DNA from: CAYILR01 sp964364175
GTDB taxonomy: Bacteria > Bdellovibrionota > UBA1018
DNA length: 14,328 nucleotides
Assembly: GCA_964364175.1 (NCBI GenBank)
Contig: CAYILR010000065.1
Location: 1-14,328, forward strand
Direction of reading: 5' to 3'
Positions within the stretch are counted from its first letter, which is position 1; each line of letters begins with the position of its first letter. The notes under the pieces are model-generated. The model did no database searches. It was given only the letters and a program-made list of their open reading frames with translations, and had not been told where the DNA came from. The position numbers were made by a program, and so were the translations under genes. This document shows, piece by piece, positions 5,420 through 12,336 of this stretch.

Positions 5420-6694
5420 ATGGATCGGTTTTTGAAAATCAGATTTTTGAAAATTTTTTTGATCTCGCAAACCCTAATTTGCGGATTAATCCCATGGACT
5501 GCTCCTGCTTTTGAACTCCGAGATCCGATCGAACTCGAAACCAGCATGGTTTTGCCCCGAGGAGTGCGCAATCCTCGCTTCAAGAACATGGCCCTGGATA
5601 TCAACAACCGCTATTCCAATACCGGCGTTGCTACTCCGCTGGGACAGAGATTGAATAAAACAGTCACTTGGAACGATGTGATCTCCGCAAGAGACACGGA
5701 GTACGACAAACAACTGATTCGTTCCATTCTTCAGGCCAACAATATTGATGCCAACGGCTCGCCCGGATCCACCACTGGCGAAGTCAACACCCACGCCGAC
5801 GTCAGAGTCCCCATTCTTGCTGTCGGGATCACGGATCGGCTCACGACCGCAATTGCAGTACCCGTGATGCGAGTGGATGTATCCGTCGCGACTGGATTTG
5901 TTGCCAGCGCGGATGGAAAAAAATTCATCGAAGCTGCGAGTTTTGCTGACCCAGTCAAAGGACAGGAAGCCGCTGAAAAAATGAACGATGCCATCAATCA
6001 AAAGCTGTCGCGATATGGATACGAACCCATCAAATCGTTCACACAAACTTCGCTCGGCGACATCAAGGTCGTCAATAAATACAGCTTATATAGAAATGAA
6101 CTCAATGCCATCACGCTGAAAGCAGATGTTACTCTACCCACGGGGCGAGCACCGAACGTCAATCGAGTCATCGATCCACCCGTCGGCAACGGTTATTGGG
6201 GTTTGGGCGGAACTGCGATCTATGATTTTTATTTAACGCGTTGGCTGACCTGGAACAACATGGGTGGGTACACCTCAGCGATTCCAGATCGCATCGAACG
6301 CCGAATTCCGCTTGCAGCTGGAGACCCTCTTTCTCCCGACAAAGAATTCGTCACTCGAGACGTGGGCAACCAAGCCATTGCCGGAACCTCTCTTCAATTC
6401 AAGACGCCTCTCGGTGTCAGCACAGGCATCGGCTACAATGTTCAGTACCAAGGATCCACCACCTACAAAGGAACGCTTTTTGATCAAAAACGCTATCAGT
6501 ACCTGGGCGCTTTGCAGCCCTCGCAAACTTTGCACACGGCTACTGCGCAAGTAGGATTCTCAACTGTCGACTTTTATAAGAACAAAAAATTCCCGCTGCC
6601 ATTCCAAACCAATTTAGCCTTTACCAAAAGCATCGCTGGAAGAAATGCCCAGCAAGCTGATTTGATTTCTGGCGAAATCGTGATGTTTTTCTGA
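5420..6694 (+). CDS. Outer-membrane beta-barrel protein (phenol-degradation MetA-type fold)
   Basis: A 424-residue exported protein with a signal peptide of 30 residues (basic start, hydrophobic core, APA cleavage). The mature part has alternating beta-strand patterns and ends in Phe (GEIVMFF), as outer-membrane barrels do. The central run KADVTLPTGRAP, then GNGYWGLGGTAIYDFYLTRW, matches the pattern of the 'MetA-pathway of phenol degradation' type barrel family, whose members are putative transporters. AAAGGAG lies 7 nt before ATG 5420. It lies 55 bases after the TatT-like gene and 19 bases before the lipoprotein gene. Residues 95-125 and 170-205 look like long extracellular or periplasmic loops. 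The substrate is unknown. Confidence 0.7.
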   Translation: MDRFLKIRFLKIFLISQTLICGLIPWTAPAFELRDPIELETSMVLPRGVRNPRFKNMALDINNRYSNTGVATPLGQRLNKTVTWNDVISARDTEYDKQLIRSILQANNIDANGSPGSTTGEVNTHADVRVPILAVGITDRLTTAIAVPVMRVDVSVATGFVASADGKKFIEAASFADPVKGQEAAEKMNDAINQKLSRYGYEPIKSFTQTSLGDIKVVNKYSLYRNELNAITLKADVTLPTGRAPNVNRVIDPPVGNGYWGLGGTAIYDFYLTRWLTWNNMGGYTSAIPDRIERRIPLAAGDPLSPDKEFVTRDVGNQAIAGTSLQFKTPLGVSTGIGYNVQYQGSTTYKGTLFDQKRYQYLGALQPSQTLHTATAQVGFSTVDFYKNKKFPLPFQTNLAFTKSIAGRNAQQADLISGEIVMFF

Positions 6695-6713
6695 AAAAAT
6701 GGGGAAGTGATTT

Positions 6714-8123
6714 ATGAAACTAAAAATCTGGACGATAGCTTTAGCCTCGGCAATCCTCTCATTGAGCTTACTCAGTTGCTCCGGCAAAGCCAAGCAGGCT
6801 AAAAGCGCAAGTTCCCCTCTGGTGGCACCCGTTGCGATCGAAACATTCCCATTAGATGATCTGCCTTTCGCTCCCTCAGATGGATCAAACGACCTCTCAT
6901 TGAACTTCCGAGACGTATCCACATTCCTTTGGCCAGATCCTTTGACTCCAGAAATGGGTGCCAAGGTATTGAGCATGAGCCGCACTCGCGACGAAAACTT
7001 CGAAGAAAAATTTGGCAACGAAATGAAAATCCAGGAATTGGAAAACAAAACAAAAAATGGGCCTCCTGAGCTGGTGAGCCTGAGAAATTTTTTCGATCAG
7101 CAAGTAATCGTTCAAGAAACCAAAGTTGGGGAACAGCGCGCCTTTGCTCTTCCTCAGGCTGCAAAAAACTACACCCTTAAACTGGCTGAATCCGGTCGAA
7201 TCCCTCGTCCACTCGAAACGATGGGAGAAGTCATTGATTTCCTCAATCTAGACTCGGATGCCTTGACAGCAGACACACAGGCTCTGGTCGCTGCTGTGAC
7301 TAATCCGGGAGCAAAAAAAAATCTGAGCACGAAGCTGAACGGGCTCCTGAAAATGCGAGTCGACCTGCGAACTGTTCGCCAACAACTCAGAGACCATGCA
7401 GCAGGGGCAAACTACTCTCCTGAAATCGAACAGGACTTCCGCGCAACGGATGCAGAAATCCACAAGCTCAAAGCCCGCAACGACTCCCCAGGCGAAGGCA
7501 AAAACTGGGCAAAATGGCCGATCGCTCAGCAAAATCAAAAAATCACCGAGGTCATTCCTTACATCGTCGGATTGCAAGGCGAACTCATGAGCTATCCCGA
7601 AGTCCAGTGGACTCGTGGTGTGGGAGGCGGTCCGTTCGGCATGCGTATCACAAAATTCAATCCTTGTTTCTCGGGAGCAGAATTTGCCAATGACCTGGAA
7701 TACAGTACCTCCAAATCGAATCTCTACGGAATCCAGTATGAGCCTCGAGGAGGAGTTTTGAGTTTTGCTTTTGACTACGATGGACCTGGGGTCTTGGACA
7801 AAGAAGTGCCCGTTTACGAAATGAAGCAAGTTTTGGACGATTCGGGAAATGGCTTCACTGATCGCCGAGGGAACCCTGTGATTGATTTCGTCCCAAAACT
7901 TCTCAGCCTGCGTGCTGCTGGAAATCCTGAAGTTCCTCCCACCATCGAACCGGTCAAAAAGAATATTCATATTGAGTGCTTTGGCGGGCATGTGGAAGTC
8001 AAAGTCAAACGGGTTCGATACGCGATCAAAAATCAAATCATCTTCCAAGGTGATATGGTCATGACGGATCGGCACACAGGAAAAGTCAGCCGGGGAATTT
8101 TCCGACTGGCCCGAGACAAATAA
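6714..8123 (+). CDS. Lipoprotein of unknown function
   Basis: A 469-residue lipoprotein whose signal peptide ends in the lipobox LLSC, with Cys22 as the acylated residue and Ser at +2, which predicts outer-membrane sorting. Residues 100-290 are helical and charged. The C-terminal 170 residues have a beta-rich look with three more Cys and end in a strand-like FRLARDK. I recognise no family. GGGGAAG lies just before ATG 6714. It is the third gene of the TatT-like/barrel/lipoprotein operon, a pattern that suggests a complex bridging periplasm and outer membrane. No terminator with a clear T run follows, so read-through to the CHR-type gene is possible. Confidence 0.75.
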   Translation: MKLKIWTIALASAILSLSLLSCSGKAKQAKSASSPLVAPVAIETFPLDDLPFAPSDGSNDLSLNFRDVSTFLWPDPLTPEMGAKVLSMSRTRDENFEEKFGNEMKIQELENKTKNGPPELVSLRNFFDQQVIVQETKVGEQRAFALPQAAKNYTLKLAESGRIPRPLETMGEVIDFLNLDSDALTADTQALVAAVTNPGAKKNLSTKLNGLLKMRVDLRTVRQQLRDHAAGANYSPEIEQDFRATDAEIHKLKARNDSPGEGKNWAKWPIAQQNQKITEVIPYIVGLQGELMSYPEVQWTRGVGGGPFGMRITKFNPCFSGAEFANDLEYSTSKSNLYGIQYEPRGGVLSFAFDYDGPGVLDKEVPVYEMKQVLDDSGNGFTDRRGNPVIDFVPKLLSLRAAGNPEVPPTIEPVKKNIHIECFGGHVEVKVKRVRYAIKNQIIFQGDMVMTDRHTGKVSRGIFRLARDK

Positions 8124-8139
8124 GCCCAATATTGCTAGA

Positions 8140-8160
8140 TTGGAGCTATTACTACTCCAA
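8140..8160 (+). promoter_or_regulatory. Hairpin in the leader of the CHR-type gene
   Basis: TTGGAG and CTCCAA pair across a 9-nt loop just before AAGGG (8159-8163), the only ribosome-binding-like sequence ahead of the transporter. The stem could hide part of that site and so control translation. There is no T run, so it is not a simple terminator. Confidence 0.35.
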
Positions 8161-8192
8161 GGGTTAGCGTTCTAAAGATCGCCAAAGAATTT

Positions 8193-9272
8193 TTGCGCCT
8201 GGGCAGTGTCAGTTTTGGTGGCCCCATTGCTTCGATTGCGCTTTTTCAAAATGCCGTTTGTGAAAAAAACAAATGGCTCGCCGCTAACGAATTCCAAGAA
8301 ATTTACACTCTCTGCAAAATATTTCCGGGTCCTGTGGCAACCGAGATTGCCATCGCAATCGGGAGAAAACTCAGCGGCCGATGGATCGGTGGAATCATCT
8401 CCGGTCTTTGTTTTATTTTGCCTTCATGGATCATGGTCATCCTCTTGGGTTACGCCTACATTCGCGGAGGATCAGGAAGCACAACGGACGCAAAGCTCTC
8501 TTTTTTTCTGAAGGGGCTACAAATCGGAGCATTGACTGTCATCGCAGCCTCCTTGGTGAACATGGCCAAGCCCCACTGGCAGTCTGCTCTCTTTTGGGGA
8601 GTCGGCATTGTTGCGGCATTAGCGACATTTTTTCATCCGACCTACGAGCCAGTGTTCATTATTCTTCTCGGAGTGCTCGGGGTGATTTACTCCAGGCAAA
8701 AAATTTTTCGGCTCAGCGCATTTGGATTTACCCTTCTTCCACTGAAGACATTGTTTCTCACCTGCTTCAAATCAGGCGCGTTTGTTTTTGGAACCGGGTT
8801 GGCGATTGTTCCAGTTTTAGAATCTGACTTTGTTCAAAAATACCATTGGGTCACTCACGCACAATTCATGGATGCTTTGGCGGTAGGGCAGCTCACCCCA
8901 GGACCCGTCACCATTACTGCGACGTTCCTTGGCTTGATCACGCAGGGACTTCCTGGGGCATTTGTAGCGACTTTGGGGATTTATCTTCCCGCTTTTGTCT
9001 ACGCACTCCTTTTGCTTCCTCTGTTGGCGTCTTGGATCCGCCGCTCTTCTTGGGTTCAACCTTTTTATGCCTGGGTCACCCCTGCCGTCATCGGCGGAAT
9101 TGCAGCATCTGGCGTTGCATTGTCTCAATCGATGATTTCGAATCCTTTTGAGACGATTTGGCTAATCGGGATGTTATCCATACAACTCTGGAAAAAACCA
9201 CCTACCTGGCTGATCATCCCCGGATCAGGCGCGGGACTTTTCCTCGTATCACTGCTAAAACATTACTTATGA
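8193..9272 (+). CDS. chrA: CHR-family (chromate-type) ion transporter
   Basis: A 359-residue, two-domain CHR protein with about ten membrane segments. The N-terminal signature is LRLGSVSFGGPIA, followed by CKIFPGPVATEIAIAIG (residues about 42-58). The C-terminal half repeats the plan with SGAFVFGTG and ALAVGQLTPGPV. The family exports chromate in exchange for sulfate in known cases, but many members have other or untested substrates. The coordinates begin at TTG 8193, the only standard start. Yet the conserved signature starts immediately there, and the frame runs open upstream to 8139 with protein-like residues (VLKIAKEF). The true start is therefore probably upstream at a rare or altered codon, for example GTT 8169 behind AAGGG. 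The 3' end overlaps the next gene as ATGA. Confidence 0.85.
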   Translation: MRLGSVSFGGPIASIALFQNAVCEKNKWLAANEFQEIYTLCKIFPGPVATEIAIAIGRKLSGRWIGGIISGLCFILPSWIMVILLGYAYIRGGSGSTTDAKLSFFLKGLQIGALTVIAASLVNMAKPHWQSALFWGVGIVAALATFFHPTYEPVFIILLGVLGVIYSRQKIFRLSAFGFTLLPLKTLFLTCFKSGAFVFGTGLAIVPVLESDFVQKYHWVTHAQFMDALAVGQLTPGPVTITATFLGLITQGLPGAFVATLGIYLPAFVYALLLLPLLASWIRRSSWVQPFYAWVTPAVIGGIAASGVALSQSMISNPFETIWLIGMLSIQLWKKPPTWLIIPGSGAGLFLVSLLKHYL

Positions 9273-10660
9273 AACTCATCCTGTCTCTTGTTTCACTCAC
9301 GATTGTGGGAGCATGGGCCTGGCGATTCTGGTCGCTTTTCAACGCACCGATGGGATGGGGCATGATGGATGATCCCACTTGGCTCGAAAGTTTCCGGGCC
9401 ATTCATGCCAGCGCTCACTGGCCGGGACTTTTACAATGGACCTGGGATACGGCAATTACCGACATCACAGGCGGGCTTTTTCGTCCGACCTATGCGCTTT
9501 GGGCTTGGTTTGTTTATGACTTTTTAGCATTTCAAAAAAATCTTTCTCCCGCTTGGATTTACTCGCTTTGTTTCGGAATTCATATTTTCACGAGTTTGCT
9601 TTTTGGCCTGATCTTCGTCCGCTCGCACAACAAGCCGAATTACACTTATTTTATTGTTTATATTCTTTTGTTCTGGTCCTTCACACCTTCGCTGAATTTG
9701 GTCGGATTGATTTCGCTGCAAGAGCGCCTGGCTCTTTTGCTGTCTGGGTTGGCGCTGCTGACCCTCTGGTGGCAACCCCGCTGGCTCTGGCCTTTGTCCT
9801 ACCTGCTTTGGTTGGGAGCGCTCGGAGCAAAGGCGACCGCCGTTGTTTTTGTGATTCCCCTTGTGATTGCGTTGGCTGATCACGGAATCAGAGCCAATCT
9901 TTTTCGCATCGGATTTTTCGCCATGACTGCATTGAACTGGGGGCTTTTTGCGGGATGGATCGCCCGCAAGGGGCTCTACACCCAGAGCCGTTATGTGGTT
10001 TCGAGTGAAATGTTGATGAACTACCTGCGCCAGGGCGGACCTTGGGCATGGGCAGTTGCACTGATTGCCGGAACCGCACTGATGATGGAAGTACTGCGAA
10101 TGATGAAAGACCGAGTTCAAACTCAAACGTGGAACTTCAGCCCACTTCTCTGGCCACTGACGACTGCTGCGCTCTTGGCTCTGATGTTGCCCTGGGGAAT
10201 TCAGGGATATTACTGGTCGATTTTTACTCCCGCAGTAGCGGGCTGCGCAGCTTTGATTTTCTTGCGTATCAATTCTCTGCTGGATCTCAACGGACAGCGT
10301 GTGGCTCTCTTGGTTTTGCTCGTTCCGTTTTCGATTTCGCTCGGGCCCAAGATGGGCAAGCTGATTGATCGATCAACATCCACAAAACTCGTCGTGGAAT
10401 GGCTGCAGTCGGCTGAGGCCAGCCCCATCGAAACTGTCTTCATGCCCATGCCGTGCATCGAAGCCATTCATTCACTGGCGTTGTTGAGCCACCGGCCGGT
10501 GAACTCGATTCAGGTTTGGGAGCAGACACCGCCAGAGCGTCGCATCTTCAACGATAAGACCGCCCTCCTGACGTGGTGGGAATGTCCACTAATCCCAGCA
10601 GAGATCGCACCCACACCCCAGTTGAAAAAAGACTGGGGCGACTGGAAGTTGTTTAGATAA
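9269..10660 (+). CDS. Polytopic membrane protein, possible GT-C-type glycosyltransferase
   Basis: A 463-residue inner-membrane protein with about ten hydrophobic segments and a short C-terminal soluble part (about 390-463). The first helix (residues 3-20) is followed by an exported loop with an acidic pair, MMDDPTW (Asp34-Asp35). That is the layout of GT-C glycosyltransferases, which use lipid-phosphate sugars. The resemblance is by topology and this motif only, so an unrelated O-antigen or membrane-enzyme role is possible. ATG 9269 overlaps the transporter's TGA (ATGA), which fixes the start. An in-frame extension to 9158 would lie wholly inside the upstream gene. The large palindromic element at 10665 begins 4 bases after the stop codon. 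Confidence 0.7.
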   Translation: MKLILSLVSLTIVGAWAWRFWSLFNAPMGWGMMDDPTWLESFRAIHASAHWPGLLQWTWDTAITDITGGLFRPTYALWAWFVYDFLAFQKNLSPAWIYSLCFGIHIFTSLLFGLIFVRSHNKPNYTYFIVYILLFWSFTPSLNLVGLISLQERLALLLSGLALLTLWWQPRWLWPLSYLLWLGALGAKATAVVFVIPLVIALADHGIRANLFRIGFFAMTALNWGLFAGWIARKGLYTQSRYVVSSEMLMNYLRQGGPWAWAVALIAGTALMMEVLRMMKDRVQTQTWNFSPLLWPLTTAALLALMLPWGIQGYYWSIFTPAVAGCAALIFLRINSLLDLNGQRVALLVLLVPFSISLGPKMGKLIDRSTSTKLVVEWLQSAEASPIETVFMPMPCIEAIHSLALLSHRPVNSIQVWEQTPPERRIFNDKTALLTWWECPLIPAEIAPTPQLKKDWGDWKLFR

Positions 10661-10664
10661 GGGC

Positions 10665-10786
10665 AGAATTCTCCATCGACTCGAACTTTTTTGTGTCGAG
10701 TACGCCGCCTCACTACTCATACTTAAACGCTTCGCGTTGGCGGGTACCCGCACACAAAAAAGTCCGAGTGCTGGAGAATTAATTCT
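10665..10786. repeat. 122-bp imperfect palindromic element with inner hairpins
   Basis: The outer arms (10665-10696 and 10752-10786) share a perfect 12-base ACTTTTTTGTGT with its complement and then continue as TTCTCCA/TGGAGAA and AGAATT/AATTCT, with small gaps. Inside lie AACGC-TTC-GCGTT (10726-10738) and the perfect palindrome GCGGGTACCCGC (10740-10751). It starts 4 bases after the membrane-protein stop. It may be a non-autonomous mobile or REP-like element doubling as a terminator, because T6 runs occur in one arm. Confidence 0.6.
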
Positions 10787-10869
10787 AGATTAAATTTTTT
10801 ATGATCAAAGCAGGTTGCAATTGCTCCGGCTGTCAGTAAACCGCTCAAACCACCAAAAGAATAAGCCAA
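10723..10869 (-). pseudogene. Possible coding remnant inside the repeat-rich gap
   Basis: A minus-strand open frame of 48 codons reads AYSFGGLSGLLTAGAIAT near its start, a convincing membrane-helix-like sequence. It begins only at a TTG with no ribosome binding site directly after an in-frame TAG, and it runs into the palindromic element. It looks like a leftover piece of a membrane protein gene. I cannot name the parent. It may be chance. Confidence 0.25.
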
Positions 10870-10894
10870 AAACTATGCACGCTTCTATTTTCCT

Positions 10895-11028
10895 GCACCT
10901 GATTGAGGGGATTTTCTCATGATGAACCGGGGGATCCACGCAAGCGGATGCGTCCCTACGAAGTAGGGTGCGTGCAAGGCACGGAGGCCGTGCCCCCGCG
11001 TCATCATGAGAAAATCCCCATCAGGTGC
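10895..11028. repeat. 134-bp cloverleaf-like inverted-repeat element
   Basis: The outer arms pair perfectly over 28 bp: GCACCTGAT plus GGGGATTTTCTCATGATGA. The left copy (10895-10925) carries an extra TGA between these two parts and the right copy is 11001-11028. Inside, CGGGGG (10928-10933) pairs with CCCCCG (10993-10998), then three side-by-side hairpins follow: ACGCA/TGCGT (10938-10953), CCCTAC-GAA-GTAGGG (10954-10968) and GCACGG-AGG-CCGTGC (10979-10993). No protein is encoded. It could be a non-autonomous mobile element or a structured RNA. No promoter is obvious. Confidence 0.7.
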
Positions 11029-11059
11029 GCAAAAAATTTTCGGGTGATGCTCTCTGCTA

Positions 11060-11110
11060 CTATTTCAGTGTAGGTTTGCCAAGCTTCAGGGCGCTCCTAG
11101 TCCGGAATCC
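11060..11110 (-). pseudogene. Peroxiredoxin 3'-end fragment
   Basis: The minus strand reads ...RTRSALKLGKPTLK-stop. The intact peroxiredoxin at 11717 ends RTLGALK...KPGKPTLK-stop. The last 21 bases (11060-11080) match 11717-11737 at 19 positions, and TTCAGGGCGC plus CTAG match its RTLGALK codons, with about 45 bases between them missing. The fragment lacks the resolving-Cys region and any upstream coding part, so it cannot make a functional enzyme. It lies in the same orientation as the intact gene, with the DUF4258/DUF2283 pair between them. Confidence 0.55.
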
Positions 11111-11203
11111 AAACAGCGTGACTCAAACTCGACACCTGCAACCCTCATAATAGGCCATATCGAGCACAGAATTTGCTCTTGCTCACAGCAGGAGAAATCA
11201 TCT

Positions 11204-11440
11204 GTGAGTCCATTTATATTAGAAGTACCCGCGCATGCCGAAGCAAGACTGCGTCTAAGAAAAATCACTCGAAATAAAATTAGAAAATGCATTATTCATG
11301 GCAATGTCACAGAAAATGGTCGAAGAGGACGCACTGTTCAAAGATATAAATTTGGTTCTCGCATTTTAGAGATTGTCACCATCCGTCGCATGGGTGGATA
11401 TTTGTTAGTAACCTGTTATTGGAAAGGGAAAACACCGTGA
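11204..11440 (+). CDS. DUF4258-like small basic protein, putative toxin
   Basis: A 78-residue basic protein starting at GTG 11204 behind AGGAG (9 nt). The N-terminal PAHAEARLRLRKITRNKI (residues 9-26) and C-terminal SRILEIVTIRRMGGYLLV (about 52-69) follow the DUF4258 pattern: an early His, 'Arg-x-Arg-x-Ile' helix, then beta strands ending in a valine-rich strand. DUF4258 has a RelE/ParE-like size and is often listed as a putative toxin, but that activity is not shown here. It overlaps the DUF2283 gene by GTGA, the arrangement of many toxin-antitoxin pairs. The pair stands alone between two peroxiredoxin 3' ends. Confidence 0.65.
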   Translation: MSPFILEVPAHAEARLRLRKITRNKIRKCIIHGNVTENGRRGRTVQRYKFGSRILEIVTIRRMGGYLLVTCYWKGKTP

Positions 11441-11655
11441 AAGTTAGCAAAAACAAAAAACTAGATGTTGCGTACGTTCAATTCAGAAAAGGAACTGCTG
11501 CACGGACTGTCAAAATCCGTCCTGATTTACTGATGGATCTGAATCAGAATAACGAAATCCTCGGGATTGAATTTCTCAAGTTGTCAAAAACCGCGCCTAC
11601 CCTCAGGAAAACCAAGCTGCCTAGGCGACAAAAAACAAAGAAGAAAACTGCTTAG
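11437..11655 (+). CDS. DUF2283-like protein, putative antitoxin partner
   Basis: A 72-residue protein that starts at GTG 11437, inside the stop codon of the DUF4258-like gene (GTGA), with AAAGGG 9 nt upstream. An apparent longer start at TTG 11419 is less likely. The core follows the DUF2283 pattern: a beta strand KLDVAYVQFRKG (residues about 8-19), RPDLLMDLNQNNEILGIEFL (about 29-48, the family's 'vivDld..G.ivGIEil' run). The last 18 residues are almost all Lys, Arg and Thr (KLPRRQKTKKKTA), an unusual tail that could bind nucleic acid or the partner. DUF2283 genes often neighbour DUF4258 genes, so an antitoxin role is a reasonable inference. Confidence 0.7.
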   Translation: MKVSKNKKLDVAYVQFRKGTAARTVKIRPDLLMDLNQNNEILGIEFLKLSKTAPTLRKTKLPRRQKTKKKTA

Positions 11656-11659
11656 ACAT

Positions 11660-11696
11660 CCTCCCATGACAAACTTGATCGAGCCATCATGAGAGG
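11660..11696. terminator. Weak inverted repeat between converging genes
   Basis: CCTCCCATGA and TCATGAGAGG pair at 9 of 10 positions across a 17-nt loop, between the DUF2283 stop and the peroxiredoxin stop. It lacks a T run, and the loop is long. It may end transcription from either side, but the evidence is slight. Confidence 0.3.
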
Positions 11697-11716
11697 AATA
11701 TCTGATCAGCTGTAAA

Positions 11717-12262
11717 CTATTTCAAAGTAGGTTTGCCGGGCTTCCAGTCGGCAGGACAAAGCTCGCCTGTTTTCAGGGCGCCTAGGGTTCGCAGGACTTC
11801 GTCAACCGAGCGGCCGGTGCCGAGTGCGTTGACGGACATCCATTGCAAAACGCCTTTTGGGTCAATCAAGAAGGTTCCGCGCAGTGCGATCCCTTGATCT
11901 TCCAGCAAAACGCCGTAGTCACGTGCGATGAAGTGAGCGGTGTCAGCGAGAACTGGAAATTTCACAGAAGACAGGTCACGCTCGAACCAAGCCTTGTGGC
12001 TATACTGGCTGTCAGTACTGCATGCGAGCACGTTGCAACCGAGTTCTTTGAATTCGTTTTCTTTGTCACCGAAGGATTTAATTTCAGTCGGACACACGAA
12101 GGTGAAATCCAATGGATAGAAAAACAAGCAGGTCCATTTTCCTTGATTGATCGAATCCTGCAAGCTGACGGGTTTGAACTCTTGTCCTTTGGATTGACCA
12201 GGAACATAAGCCAGAGCTTTGAAATGGGGGGCGGGGCTGAGAACTTTTAGAGTGGATGACAT
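11717..12262 (-). CDS. 2-Cys peroxiredoxin (AhpC/Prx1 type)
   Basis: A 181-residue peroxidase that reduces hydrogen peroxide, organic peroxides or peroxynitrite using thiol reductants. The peroxidatic site is PLDFTFVC (Pro50, Thr54, Cys57), the supporting Arg is Arg128 (ALRGTF), and the resolving Cys is Cys169 in GELCPADW. It ends soon after (KPGKPTLK), lacking the extended C-terminal helix with the YF motif of over-oxidation-sensitive eukaryotic enzymes, so it should be a robust form. AGGAG lies 9 nt before ATG 12262. No AhpF-type reductase is nearby. It is divergent from the PAP2 gene. A second copy of its 3' end lies at 11060. Confidence 0.95.
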   Translation of the reverse strand: MSSTLKVLSPAPHFKALAYVPGQSKGQEFKPVSLQDSINQGKWTCLFFYPLDFTFVCPTEIKSFGDKENEFKELGCNVLACSTDSQYSHKAWFERDLSSVKFPVLADTAHFIARDYGVLLEDQGIALRGTFLIDPKGVLQWMSVNALGTGRSVDEVLRTLGALKTGELCPADWKPGKPTLK

Positions 12263-12285
12263 TGTAATCTCTCCTTTTTTTATAA

Positions 12286-12299
12286 ATACAATTCTGTAT
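12286..12299. promoter_or_regulatory. ATACA-N4-TGTAT palindrome upstream of peroxiredoxin
   Basis: Five-base perfect arms around ATTC lie 24-37 bases upstream of the peroxiredoxin ATG and over the likely -10 region (TATAAA or TATTTA on the minus strand). It may be the site of a stress regulator controlling the divergent pair. It does not match OxyR or Fur consensus sites well. Confidence 0.3.
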
Positions 12300-12336
12300 G
12301 ATTTAGTTCCTACTTCTAGCGTGATAAAATCTAGGA

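Noticed and set aside
10895..11028. Retron msr-msd RNA or integron attC site
   Set aside because: No reverse transcriptase or integron integrase is present, and the ends lack the GTTRRRY core expected of attC.
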